Shown in pieces: positions 52,359 through 64,000 of a stretch of DNA of 64,000 bases; positions within the stretch are counted from its first letter, which is position 1; every line of letters starts with the position of its first letter. A program made the position numbers and the translations under genes. The notes below the pieces were generated by a model. The model had not been told where the DNA came from. It worked only from the letters and a program-made list of their open reading frames with translations, and searched no databases. This DNA comes from Owenia fusiformis. Lineage: Eukaryota > Annelida > Polychaeta > Sabellida > Oweniidae. The DNA is taken from assembly GCA_903813345.2 (NCBI GenBank), contig CAIIXF020000006.1, forward strand, positions 31,354,024 to 31,418,023, given 5' to 3'.

Positions 52359-52905
52359 GAGAACCTGAGCGTTCAAAAGGGATACTAAATGAAAAGATAG
52401 GGAGCTTTATATGTAAATCGCACCACTTTGGTCGAAATGTTTGCACCTCGTTGCGCAAAAAATCAGGGCTGGTGTCACAGAAATAATGGTCCCCTTGTGA
52501 TAATTATTTCCCGGACCTTTCCTCCCAGGAACTCCGTTCATACGCACTTACACAATTATTGGGACCGGAGTTCCAAGGTATATAGGTCCAGGGGGACAAT
52601 TGATGAAACATAGTGATAAGACCCATGTATTCGATCTCCTATGTTATATATAGTACCCAAGGGACCATTCACACTGAGGGGACAATCATTTCTGTCACAT
52701 CAGAAGCATAGTAAATAGTCCCTTGTATTCCAATGATGTATTTTACATTTAATGTTTAGCTACAAGCCTCTGTGACCCCCCTTCTTGACTTAACACCTTC
52801 TCACACATAGTCTTACAAAAGTTAAAACCAGGTATCTGCATCCCAACATGCACTTTTTCACTCAGCATCTCTTTGTCACATTCAACAAATGACATTATAT
52901 GAATC

Positions 52906-53630
52906 TCTGGTACGTTTAGGGAAATATACCCCTAATATGGCTGTCACCGCAGAAATGGGCTGGACAAGACCATTTGTGCATCAGACGTTCGGCGGTAAAA
53001 TACAGGGACAGATGCATTGCCTTGGATGAAAATAGGATCACGCGAAGGATATATAACTGGAACGTCAGGATTGGTACGAATCGGAACAAGGCTAACTGGT
53101 TCTTCAATTTAAAACGGATTATTACCAATGATCTGAATTTACAGTTTGATGACCCTTTGGATAAAATTATGAATAAATTGATCGATGTTCAGTTCACCTC
53201 TTGGAGAGAAAACATCTGGAATGATACCCGACGGGATCCTAGACAACGTAACAAATTGAGAACATCAAGTTTAGATTGTTTAAGAACGACTGTAATTGTG
53301 AACCATATCTGAAGTCGAGCCTGTCTATCATGGACCGGAGAGCGTTTGCTTCGAATTCACATACGATGTGGCGTAGCCCCGATTAGGATCGAGACGGGAA
53401 GATATGAACGTTTGCCTCTTGAGGAGAGACGATGTGTTATGTGCAACGATGGAATAGAGGATGAATACCATGTATTGATGACGTGTAATGCTTATAATTG
53501 TGTCAGACTTGAGTTGCTTGAGAAAGTAACAAGTATAATATGCAATTTTCAGGCATTAGACTCTGACGTTCAATTTTTAAAACTCATGAGTGATTCACGC
53601 ATCTACCTATACTGGATGAGCGTGGTGTAA
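52906..53630 (+). pseudogene. LINE ORF2 C-terminal fragment with zinc-knuckle-like motif
   Basis: Three frames join in order: LGKYTPNMAVTAEMGW, then CIRRSAVKYRDRCIALDEN...RRIYNWNV, then RCGVAPIRIETGRYE, with RRCVMCNDGIEDEYHVLMTC as the C-x2-C...H...C motif. This order is typical of the region after the reverse transcriptase in many invertebrate LINEs. Two frameshifts and the missing RT core make it a dead 3' fragment. Confidence 0.8.
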
Positions 53631-53739
53631 AAGTGGTTTTGAAAAGTAGCAAATTTCTCTTCATGTAGGTTATTTGTGGATTATTATTATACATTGATTC
53701 TGAAATCATTAGTATCTAGCTTTTCAGCGTTTTGGAAAT

Positions 53740-54980
53740 AATCAGATTTATACCCCCCTGGTGTAATTTTAAGGGGGGTACTTGGAAAGCCATATATCAT
53801 TCCTAGAATATAGAGCCAATCATCTTGATTTTTCCAGGTAATCATGTACTTATCATGTCCTACCATTATGACAAGTTTCATTAAAGTTGATCAACTGGTT
53901 GCTATGGAAATAAAGATCATATGTTAAAAAGTACACATTTTCGTCAAAATGTAAGATACCCCATGAGACAAAAAACATATTATTTTCATGAAATTGGAAG
54001 GAATCACCATGAAACCATTTTAGAAAACTTATTCAAAGTATATTTGATAATATTAAACCAACTGCTGTTTTATCTTATCCACACAGTGGAATCTATTGCT
54101 GATGATTATATGGCAATGCAAGTAAATTTAGAAAGGGGATGTGGCACTTTTCTAAAGAATTCTTTATTTGTGTTCAACTTTTTGAAGAAAATAAGTGACT
54201 ACTTGTCCTGAAATTAACAGATACTATTCACATCATTATGTTTGACTATCATGGAAAATTTCATCAGTATTGGATTACTGGTTACTATGGTAAACAGATT
54301 TATACCCCATTGGTATGATTTTAAGGGGGGTACAATGAAAGCCATCCTAGAATATACAGCCATTCATCTTGATATTTACAGGTAATCATCTACTTATAAT
54401 TCACTATCACTATGACAAGTTTCATTAATGTTTAATACTTGGTAGCTATGGTAACAGAAATAATTTATTAAAAAAACACATTAAGGAGATAATATGTATA
54501 ATTCCTAGAATAATCAATTAATCATCTTGATATTTATGGGTAATCATCTGCTTATCATGTCTTACCAGTATGACAAGTGCCATCAATGTTGGTCAATTGG
54601 TTGCTATGGTAACAGAAATCATTTCTTAAAAATTCCACATCAAGGGGTTACTATGTATAATTACCAGAATATTTAATCAATCATCTTGATATTTACAGGT
54701 AATCATCTGCTTATCATGTCCTACCAGTATGACAAGTGCCATCAATGTTGGTCAATTGGTTGCTCTGGTAACAGAAATAATTTGTTAAAAAGTGCACATT
54801 AAGGGGGTACTATGAAAGCCATGTATAATTCCAAAAATATTCAATCAATCATCTTGATATTTACGGGTAATCATCCGTTTACATGTCCTACCAGTATAAC
54901 AAGTGCCTTCAATGTTGGTAATTTGGCTGCTATGGTAACAGAAATCATTTGTTAAAAGAGTACACATTTTCGTAAAAATC
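53740..54980. repeat. Array of ~165-bp units with X-box-like palindromes
   Basis: About five units share AATCATCTTGATATTTACAG, TTATCATGTCCTACCA, TATGACAAGTGCCATCAA and a GTTGCTATGGTAAC-type palindrome. Some begin with a TACCCCCCTGG...AAGGGGGGTA hairpin. Inverted copies lie at 55500-55590 and 56150-56380. Confidence 0.85.
54600..54613. promoter_or_regulatory. RFX X-box-like palindrome
   Basis: GTTGCTATGGTAAC fits the RFX X-box consensus with one deviation. Variants occur in neighbouring units (about 54291, 54449, 54758, 54929) and GTTACTATGGCAAC at 63916-63929. Confidence 0.35.
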
Positions 54981-55499
54981 TAAGACTCATGCAACCTTTG
55001 ACATTAAGCACATAATATGTTCATCATTTTGGGAGAAATAAGCATGGAAACATTTCATAAAACTTATCACATCTCATCAATCACAACAGTGGACGCTTTT
55101 TTGCCATCACTTGTCAAAATAGAGCCAAATTGGCCAGACCAACCCATTCCACCTGATGATCTCATAGACATATAGACAGTCACATAAAGATTGCAACGGA
55201 TGCTTTGACAGAAGTAGGCATTGAAAGATCTATGAATGAGGATTTTGATGCAAATGATATAAAAGATGTCTAAGTGAGATCAGCTCATAATTTACTATGT
55301 CCCTACGCATAATGTGACAGCCGCATTCTGCATAGTTTTATTATCATAAGCAAATACAATACATCAAATAGCCCAGATGAAATATACATTGATTAAATAT
55401 TATCAGAAATACTCAAAATAGGTTTTTTTAAATGTTTTCATGCTAATTCCTCCCAATTTGATGAAGATTTTCAATGGCTTAGGGTGTGTCCTAAAATTT

Positions 55500-55590
55500 T
55501 AACGAAATGTGTACTTTTTTAACAAATAGATTTCTACCCAAATTTGACCCACATTGATGAAACTTGTCATCATGGTAGGACATGATTGCC
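55500..55590 (-). repeat. Inverted copy of the X-box repeat unit
   Basis: GTGTACTTTTTTAACAAATAG and ATGAAACTTGTCATCATGGT match the 53.7-55.0 kb unit on the opposite strand. Confidence 0.7.
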
Positions 55591-55920
55591 TATTACGCAA
55601 AATACGCACAGGTGTACCAAATGAATTAAAAAAATGAAAAAATGAAAAATGCGTTAAAATGCATTGTGTTTATTTGCGAATTTATTGATGCTTCCTACCG
55701 TATCTGTATGTTTACCATTGGCAACATTTAAAGTTGATAAAAACGCTTAGATTCCATGAAATAACGTCCCTGAAAAAAATTTCTCGGGGAAGCATACCTC
55801 CGGATCCCCCGCGATGTGCGAACTTCGGCCACGCAATCAGGCATCCCCGAGTGTGCGTACCAACTCAAAATATAGCCCTACGCCCATGATGATAAGTAGT
55901 AGATTGTCTGTAAATATCAT

Positions 55921-56154
55921 AATGATTGTTTTGATCCCAATTGTCCATGTGGTGCAGCTCAACAAACTACTTCTCATTTTCTAATCAAATGTTCACTGCT
56001 CATAAATGAAAGGGAATTGCTTCTTGCAGGACTCGACGAACTGGAATGTCTGCCCGATTTCAGAAATTTAACAATCTCTAAGAAATCTGATACACTTTTG
56101 TATGGGGATACCAACCTTAGTGATGTGATGAAAAAAAATTGTTTTGATATTTAA
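55921..56154 (+). pseudogene. Second LINE C-terminal fragment
   Basis: An open frame includes CPCGAAQQTTSHFLIKCSLL, a C-x-C...H...C knuckle, followed by NERELLLAGLDEL and a DTLLYGDTNLSDVM tail, then TAA. It is the usual ending of LINE ORF2 proteins. The upstream parts are missing. Confidence 0.7.
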
Positions 56155-56380
56155 GGAATTATAAATGGCTTTCATGGTACACCCTAATGTGTACTTTTTA
56201 ACAAATGATTTCTGTTACCATAGTAACCATTTGCCCCGCATTTATGAACTTTGTCATAGTGGAAGAACATGGTGAGCAGATAACTACCTGTCAATAACAA
56301 GATGATTGGTTAGATATTCTAGGAATTATATATGGCTTTCATAGTACCTCCCTTAATGTGTACTTTTATTTTGGAAGTAT
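56150..56380 (-). repeat. Inverted copies of the X-box repeat unit
   Basis: CTGTTACCATAGTAACC, AACTTTGTCATAGTGGAAGA and two ATGGCTTTCAT(A/G)GTAC blocks are complementary to the array at 53.7-55.0 kb. Confidence 0.75.
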
Positions 56381-57145
56381 TTTAACATTAAAATCTCAGT
56401 CACATTTGCTCTACGGCGACCATACGTCGACCGTAGTTTCCATTAAATTGGCAAATTTCCACGGCAACCTTCGGCTTACGATTTTTGCACGGCATATCCA
56501 GGCCCATAGAGTCGCCGTAGAAATTATAACTTGGACACCCCGTAGCCGACCGTTTTTCGAGAATGACAATCACTTGAGGATTGGGTTATAGAAATTGTCA
56601 TAGACTTTTTCGAAAAACAGTTAAGATCTGCACTTTTAACCCATACCGTTTATGTAACTTAAGTGAGGAATTAATTCTACGATCTGTTGTATTCTGACCT
56701 ATTTTTTCGCAAACATGCATTTTTGTTTGTGCGAAAAAATGTCCTGGGATTCTGCCTACAACGCATGAAATAAGGAAAAAGAAAAATCGTACTTTCGACG
56801 TTCCGACATTTTGTTACGGAAACGAACCGTTTCGGTAACCAGCGTAATCGAGCGGATCACCAGTAAACATAGTCTTAACTTTTTGTTCGCAAACATGTAC
56901 ATATGATACTGACAAATTAAAATGTTGTAGGAATTCTGCCTAACTGGTGAAATAAGGAACAAAGAAAAATCGCACCTTCAAGGACATTTTGTTACTGAAG
57001 CGATCTGATTCGGTAAAAAGCATGATCGAATGGAACTCCAAGTGAACAAAGACTTTCTGGGGGGGGGGGAATCTTGAAAATTGTTTTAAAAACTATGATA
57101 TTGCCAAGGAGATAATCAGCCAATTAATCTGTACTCAATTTTCAC

Positions 57146-57535
57146 AGAGAACTAGGGAGACTGCCATCCTTTAATTTAAACTCTTTTAATAATAGAAAAC
57201 AGGAAGACAGGGTAGACTTTCTACTTTTTGCAGATCCTTCTCTTGACACAATTACAAATAAAAAGGCTATTGAATTAACAGCCGAACTTTTACACTCTAT
57301 TGTCAAGGAAGTTAAATAGTCCAATATTCATTAATATGTACATATATCTCTGACATGTCTTCACGTTTTCACGATTATTTTCATGTTCATAAATATGTTT
57401 TATATCTATCATTTTTACATTGTGACCTATTTTAACCTATATTGTAACTACTTTAACAGGGCCAAAAATGCTTCGGCGTAGGCCTTGTATCTGTTTGTAT
57501 GATGTATTATGAAATAAAGCAAATATAAAAAATTT
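57146..57535 (+). pseudogene. Third LINE C-terminus with 3' UTR
   Basis: Frame to TAG at 57317 contains LGRLPSFNLNSFNNRKQEDR and FLLFADPSLDTITNKKAI, the usual LINE ORF2 tail. About 200 nt of 3' sequence follow and end near an AATAAA and an A-rich stretch at 57510-57545. Confidence 0.65.
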
Positions 57536-58532
57536 TAAAAAAAATCTGTAATTTGTTTTGTAAATATTTACCTTTTTATTTACTTTTTCAATTTCAAGAT
57601 ACAATTTCAATATTATATTAACATTGATTGAAGAAGCTTTGATGTCATAATATGCTTGTTGTTCATAATTCAAATATTCTTTAATTCAAAGGTTATTTTT
57701 CACGGTATTCACAGATGAAGTTACTGAAATTCATCTTAAAATTATGCAGAAAAAAACTTTATTTTTTGTCATGAAATATTATGTAATATAAGGACAAGAG
57801 AAGGAATATTTTTGTCCGTATTTTTGATATTGAAAAATCGTATTCACCTCCTAATCCCGCTCACGAAAATCGTATTCACCTCCTAGAATGTTTTGCCAAA
57901 CAAAGCTTCCTGATACGTTCAGTTGGGTCGATATATAGCGGGCTATAATGATGTACTTATTTGAGAAGCGATATTTTCGAAATAAAATTGAAAATAGAGA
58001 TTTTGATGCGATTGTGTAAGCTTATTAAACATATGGGAATTGTAATATCATCATATTATTATGCTCTGACAGTCAACATCATAGAAAAATCTGAGGAATA
58101 AGCTGCGAATACCCTGTGATGGACATGTATACGTGTTGTTAAACTTTTTGATGTGTATGTGTTTATGTTATACAATAACATTTTTATATTTCAAAATGTA
58201 GACTAGATATATAATTTGGTTTTGTTTCATTGAATACCATGGGATAAAAAGCGTATACATATTCCCCAAAGTGTATTCAAGATGGTTGGACGAACTGCTC
58301 TAGAATTCATTCTTAGTACTTTTGCGAGTTCAAAGAAAGATGTACATTATTATTTTATAATTACCATTATTTTTTCGAGCTATTGAAACTATAAAAAGTC
58401 AACTGGCATGCTGTGCCCGGTGGCTTTTACGCTCTTACAAATAGCTGGTAATCAATCTCAGAATTAAGAAATGAAATATTGAATTAAAGAATAATGTTCT
58501 AAAAGATGTATGATTCGAATCAAAATACTTAC

Positions 58533-58702
58533 CATTGTTTACAAATACAAATCACCATGGAGTAGATGTCAAACGAGAATTCCTCACATGCTGACCTAAT
58601 AGTCAGATCAGCATAGCAGTACGACCCGCATGCATTACTACCAGTAAGCAAACTTGCCAATATAAGCGTCCCTATTGTCACTACTTTTATTTGGAAATAC
58701 AT
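58533..58702 (-). CDS. First exon of a small secreted cysteine-rich protein
   Basis: ATG at 58702 opens MYFQIKVVTIGTLILASLL, a clear signal peptide with likely cleavage after GSNA (residue 24). The mature part begins CGSYCYADLTIRSACEE and ends CICKQ, with five cysteines in 32 residues. A GTAAGT donor at 58532 closes the exon in phase 2. The next exon was not identified; a weak acceptor near 57882 would add only a stop. I do not recognise the family. Confidence 0.6.
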
Positions 58703-58765
58703 AGTTGCGCGTTGTGAGTTCAGAAAAAAAGTGTTAAAATGTGTTTCCTTTAATTGTTGAAATGA

Positions 58766-58773
58766 ATATATAA
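58766..58773 (-). promoter_or_regulatory. TATA box of the small secreted gene
   Basis: TATATATTC-type box about 65-70 nt upstream of the start codon on the same strand, compatible with a short 5' UTR. Confidence 0.4.
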
Positions 58774-58999
58774 TGATCCTCTATTGATCCTTTAAGTTTG
58801 TGCTTATCAGTGGAATCCCAAAAGTCCTATCATAATCTTTAGTCCTTTTAATAATTACTGATCTGTGAAAAAGCCTAAAATACGGCAAGTCTTATCGTAG
58901 GGTACTATTTGGCGAGCTGGTAAGAATTGTCAGCAAGGCAAAAACTATCGAAAATCCTCCAAGTGCATTCAGCGCCACACTTTACTGCTCTAAGTACGT

Positions 59000-60060
59000 C
59001 TTTTATAAATAGATGAGTTCAGATATTACCTTCGAGGAGATACATGCAGTTATGAATGTAGCCGACATAAATGGAAATGTAAATACACTGTACTTCCAGC
59101 TTTCTAGAGGCATGCTTTCTTTTTCTTTTTATCATGGAACCATCAATGAGCTGTGGTCTTCTTTCATCTTGGCTCAATGTTCAATCTTAATACGATTCTT
59201 CAATCTTGATTAAGATTCACAGACATCAACGTTGATAGTGCATTTATTTTTATGAAGACATCTTAACATGATAAGATCGCATATTTGATCCAATCAGCTT
59301 TTTCCTTAGTTATCTTATTTCGTTTAGATTGGCACTAATTGGTTTCTACAAAGAGGTATACTACAAGGGGCTTATGTTGTCTCATTGATCTACAGTTATT
59401 GAACACATGTGACTGTAAAATAATATCCAAATATCACTATGATATCAAATGACACTAGAAAAATGTAAATATAAGTTAAGTTGATTCAGCCTTTCATGTT
59501 GAGTATGAATTAATTCTAAAACCATTTGTGAGACAAATATATATAACTCGCCCACTTTTGCACGGAAATAGAATTAGGTTGTATCAGTTTGATATCTCTA
59601 GTGTCTTTTTATGTCATCTGATATGTCCACTGTTGAAACAAACAACACACATACAAAATGGGTACGGTTGGATTAAAGCCGACATTGTGACTGAAGGATG
59701 CAAGATTTTTTGAAGACTTCGTTTTCTGCAGGTTGTGTTAAAAATTTCAATAATGTTGGCCAAAATTGGCATTTTTAAAATCCTGGGACAAATTTCTAGC
59801 TTTTCATATTAGAGGTTATGGTAGGGGGCAGGGGGCACAGTGTGCATTTCGTGTAATATAACTCCAATGGAATACAGTATATTTTGTAAGCGTACATCAC
59901 GGATGTGAATACTAGACAGGTTCCAATTCAAATAATTCAAGTTTTTGAGGCATTTTTTAGAAAAAGCAACAGACCTATTTTTACTAGATCAGTTTTTCAT
60001 GCTGATAAAGATATTAAAAGATGACAGCTCAACGGGGTGGTCACGACACTAAATTTTGGC
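59000..60060. other. Unannotated stretch
   Basis: No splice-bounded coding pattern or repeat structure recognised. Confidence 0.4.
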
Positions 60061-60068
60061 ATTTTTAC

Positions 60069-60093
60069 CCCCCTAGGAAAATATTCTAGGGGG
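60069..60093. repeat. Short perfect hairpin
   Basis: CCCCCTAG and CTAGGGGG flank a 9-base loop; the motif TACCCCCC...GGGGGGTA resembles the unit starts of the array at 53.7 kb. Confidence 0.6.
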
Positions 60094-60754
60094 TACTATG
60101 AAACTAGTTCATAACTCAAAGGATATGTGAGCTATTGTTCTGAGTTGTACACCATACATTGCTAGTACAAATATGAATACTATCCTAAAGTTATGGGTTG
60201 ATACCCTTATTGGTCTCAGAAAAATATAAAAAACAGGAAAAAGATACGCAATTTTTGTCTTGCCAATTTTATATTTGTAGCTTCAAGCACAATATGAAAG
60301 CTTTAACAGCTCAAAGTAGTATTTTAAAAACATTTCCAAGCTATGTGTGGTATTGTAATACATCTATTTTAGTTATGAAGTACTATTTTGTAATTTTAAT
60401 ATGACTTTATAGTGCCCTACCCCTGGAAAATTGAAGAAAGTGAATGTGGTGAATTTTATCATTTTGCAGCATTAAGTTAGAAACATGTATTGATAGACAC
60501 CAAATCAATAAATTCATACCATCATCAAATGTTAGGTGACATTCTAATTCACTTATTACTAGAATATAGGACTTAAGATATTTTATATGTAAGTTTTCAA
60601 TTAAGTACATGTATCATAATGAAATCTAGTGTAATCACATACTAGAGAGGTTGGCATACAGTCTGGACATTGACATAAAGTCTAAACATTATAATCATCA
60701 ATTGATCTCATTTGAGCAACTAGACTATGGTGGTCATCATGCACAAGTAACGTA

Positions 60755-62377
60755 CAGTAGAACCTGCTAAGTGGAACACCTCTGTAAGTGGAACACCTCC
60801 CAAGTGGAACGCCTTTTCAAAGTCCCGTTTTAAAAACCCATTGACTTAATGTTAATTGAACCTCTGTAAGTGGAACACCTCCAAACTTGAACAGTGAACA
60901 CCCCATATTGAAAAATTAACCTGCTAAGTAGAACAGTCAATTTCCATAGATTTCAATATTGATATATGTAAACAGAATTAATCTCCCTCAATGATATCTG
61001 GGTATGAAAACAGGTAATACTGTGATAATTGGCAAATTAGGATTTTAATGGATTAACCTCCTGTAGAGGTCAACATGTGATGCAACCAACAATTAATTTG
61101 ATAATCAGCAAATTAGGATTTCATAAGATTTTCATTCAGAAAATTGAATTAACCTCCTGTAGAACTGGACACGTGATGCTACCACTAATTAATATCCCTT
61201 GCTGTTTGTTTCAAACTTAATAAGTAAGATTAAAAATGTCATTTAAAAACAATTGAATTATTAGCAGTAGGAACAAGTCTTTAAAACTTAATTGCCTAAT
61301 CCTTGTACCTGAGACTGGCACAATTAGGAGGATTAAGAATGTCAGAAAACATTTTTGGCAGAATGAGGAGGATTAAGAATGTCAGATACCTTTTTGAGTA
61401 AAATAAATGGATTATTAATGGAATATACCTGCCCTGTAATGACAGAGATCACGGTAGACGTTCGCCATTCGCCAATCGCGAATTTTCGAAAGAGGTGGCG
61501 AAAAATATGTAAAGGTATTTCGCAGTTATGGCGAATTAGAGTTGCCACGGTTTCCCGATATTGGACCGAATTTCGGTCCAGATGCTTCGGTTCGGGACAT
61601 GGGACAGAAAGGGTTAATATCGGTACATAGATTCCTTCCCTAGAATGCATAAAAACGTGTATAAATAGCGAGGAACACCTCCGACTTCGTTCTGAAAAAT
61701 TAAATATTTTCACTTACCTCGTACCTAGTTTACACTTCTTTGCATTGAAAAGTGTTATTAACGGACCCGCGATTTCAGGTAGATGGTAATGCTTGTTCGT
61801 AAATTTCTTCATCGTCGTTCGCAAATCGAGTGCATTATCAGTATGCCGGATGTAGGAAAGAAATTGAAAAATCGATCCGGCATCTAAGTCGAAAAAGTCG
61901 GCAGTTTGGAAGTATTTTGGGACTCCGATATCACAAGGTAAACGAATTAGTGATATTACACCGTGCAGACTATGTGAAATGCCGATCACATTCGCGGCAG
62001 ATGCTTTACATTCAATTTTAATTGACGTTTTTTTTATTTCTGAATATGATTTTGAAAAGTGAAACTGAAAGTGAAACTGTCATCATCAGACATTGCATCA
62101 TTTTTAATGTTCCCTTTTTTACGGTTTTTCAAATTGGCTAATTCATATTTTGGTTGGCGAAATTTTTTTGGGAAGATTTAGCCACAATGGCTAACAAGTT
62201 TTTTCAACTATCGTGATCTCTGGTAATGAAGGGAGAATCATATTTCCAATGATACATATAAATCCTATATTTGATCTTGTATGTTCCCTGCGAACCCAAA
62301 ACCTCCATAAGTGGAACACCTTCTAAGTGGAACGCTTTGTGGCAGAATGGAGTGTTCCACTTACACAGGTTCTACTG
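60755..62377. mobile_element. 1.62-kb pogo/Tigger-like non-autonomous element
   Basis: Ends CAGTAGAACCTGCTAAGTGG and CAGTAGAACCTGTGTAAGTG (read inward) between TA dinucleotides (60753-60754, 62378-62379). AAGTGGAACACCTC-type motifs repeat several times near both ends. Internal frames (61342-61989) have no transposase motif I recognise. Confidence 0.8.
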
Positions 62378-62399
62378 TATTTACATAATAATGTTATAA

Positions 62400-63070
62400 A
62401 GGAGCATGTAGGTTATCGCAAACAACTTCAGACAATTCTAACTTGAATTATGAATATTTTCTGACCATGAACATGGGTATATCTTTTAGATCTATTCATT
62501 ATCTTCAAGAAAAGTAAATATAATGATTAATCAGACCTAAGTGATATTAAAGGGAATGGCCCAATCAACATACTTTTTACTAAAAATGGTGACCTAATTT
62601 TCACCAAAGATGCAACCTTTAATTATATTGTTGAATGCATAATTAGAATATGCTTTGAGACATGTTCTATTTCCTAAGAGGAAAAGTGGATTGCTCCTGG
62701 GACTTTAAAGACACTGAATTTGGATGATCAAAATGAACTGAAACCAAAGGATAGCATGAATTATTTCAAAGGGGAAATAACATGGGGAACACTAATCTTA
62801 GGGGAATTCAGTTTTCTTTTCAAGAGCTATTTGATACATTAAAATAAAGAAAAGTAATGCATTAAACATTAATAAAATGATAGCATTTTTGGTGAAAATG
62901 AGGTCAACAACTTTGAAAAAATATATTGATGGGTTGATTGCTAGTGAAATATCTCCGAGTCCGATTGACTTTATTATCCCTGTATACCCTGACTTCATGG
63001 TCAGAAAATAGTCATAATCAAAGATATAACTGTCTGAAATTGTTTGTGATAACTTACCTGAACCTTTCCA
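62400..63070. repeat. Foldback of the 12.2-kb dispersed repeat
   Basis: The left part (62400-62640) and right part (62870-63070) are inverted copies sharing GTAGGTTATCGCAAACAA-like ends and a TATTTTCTGACCATGAA block. The related single copy is at 12165. Confidence 0.75.
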
Positions 63071-63169
63071 GGTCAAATCAGGAGTGACAAAATTATTTCC
63101 ACCAAATTTTTGACATGTCTTCAAATACGATAATATTTTCTTCATAAGATAGAGTGTCACTTGTATAAT

Positions 63170-64000
63170 TTATTGATTGACCTGAGATCGTACCATATCT
63201 TTATGACATAGAAGCGAAATAGCCATATTTAATTTTAATGATGTTTGTTTAATTGTTGTTTGCCACTTTTCGACAATTGTCAAAATTTGGGGGTTTTGGG
63301 GAGGGGTACAATTAGGTTAAAAAATTCACCTGATTCAGACTATCCTTAAATGAGCACTGATTCACCCGAGAGCATAACTTTTTCAAAACATGTAAGTGTT
63401 ATTTTTGGACCACTCACATTAATGTTTCGTCTAATTTTCCCTCAGAGTTTCATCATCATTGTCCAAATCGTATGCCATATTTGTTGAGATATATGAATGT
63501 TCATTATTAAAATCTTGGCTTCATTTGCAGTTGGAAAGGATTCGGCATTAGGTGTTATAAGTCCCAGAGCACGATAAATAAAAAAATAACAACAAAATGA
63601 CATAGAACTGATAGATGTTTTCTCCTGTGCGTGTCAGCCTTGGTCTACCAAATTGCTATTCAGTAGGAAGAAACTCATTTTTCAGTTTCCATTTTAATTT
63701 CCTGACAAATAGGGCGATCATCCCAGGATTTTTTCTATGATCTATGTGTCGCCATAGCAACTTCTGTTTTAGAGAACAATAGAACAATAGAAAAGATTAC
63801 TTTACCATAATTTTAATCATCCCACATTGTAGACATATTAAGAATTAAAAATATGAAGAGAATGACAAAACCCCTTAAAACACATTTCTTAGGAAACAAA
63901 TAGTGTCGTATTCTTGTTACTATGGCAACAGAGTTTTTTCTTTTTGTCATTTTTGTCATACAGATTACCTATCATACCAGGACCAAATCCTGAAAATTTG
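63170..64000. other. Right edge, no gene recognised
   Basis: AT-rich. Contains an X-box-like GTTACTATGGCAAC at 63916 and a half-site at 63751. Confidence 0.4.

Noticed and set aside
53740-54980. Regular spacing suggested a CRISPR-like array
   Set aside because: Repeat units are ~165 bp, diverged and without unique spacers, in an animal-like genome; an ordinary tandem repeat.
62798-63160. 120-codon minus-strand frame
   Set aside because: Lies within the foldback of the dispersed repeat at 62.4-63.1 kb and shows no known motif.

Overview
The window reads as AT-rich genomic DNA of an invertebrate animal. It has spliced genes with GT-AG introns, short phase-matched exons, and many non-autonomous transposons, tRNA-derived SINE-like heads and decayed LINEs. 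The repeat mix and the cysteine-rich secreted gene would fit a mollusc or another lophotrochozoan, but the sequence alone does not fix the taxon. Nothing bacterial, such as operons, Shine-Dalgarno sites or long intronless genes, is present.

The main gene lies on the minus strand from about 35.7 kb down to 17.7 kb. I could follow 25 coding exons from a start codon with a signal peptide (35677) to a stop (17673). All splice phases agree, and the sum is 3960 nt (1319 residues plus stop) if both copies of a duplicated exon are used. The protein is a secreted multi-module protein. It starts with short six-cysteine repeats and two antistasin-like modules, then a lustrin/WAP-like module. Eleven short modules with a pacifastin-like / VWC-subdomain-1 cysteine pattern follow, two of them interspersed with six full VWC domains and four half VWC domains. 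The modules suggest an extracellular, possibly multi-headed serine-protease inhibitor or growth-factor-binding protein. Its introns hold tandem repeats, foldback elements, a mariner-type insertion and a tRNA-like SINE head.

Layout: 0-1.6 kb is a 22-bp minisatellite. 3.5-8.3 kb is a tandem array of ~355-bp units split by a 2.06-kb TTAA-flanked insertion that carries NRF1, YY1 and ETS-like sites. 8.76-10.37 kb is a MULE-like element with a perfect 9-bp target duplication. 10.9-17.2 kb holds SINE heads and a family of TTAA-flanked elements. 17.6-38.1 kb is the cysteine-rich gene with a possible upstream 5' UTR exon. 39-40 kb is a decayed LINE endonuclease. 42-44.1 kb is a nest of palindromic and TIR elements. 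45.7-47.2 kb holds a candidate two-exon gene. 47.4-51.1 kb is a nearly identical 1.87-kb tandem duplication. 52.9-57.5 kb holds three LINE C-terminal fragments and a repeat array carrying RFX X-box-like palindromes. 58.5-58.8 kb is a likely first exon of a small secreted cysteine-rich protein with a TATA box. 60.75-62.38 kb is a pogo/Tigger-like element. The rest is intergenic repeat debris in which I see no genes.
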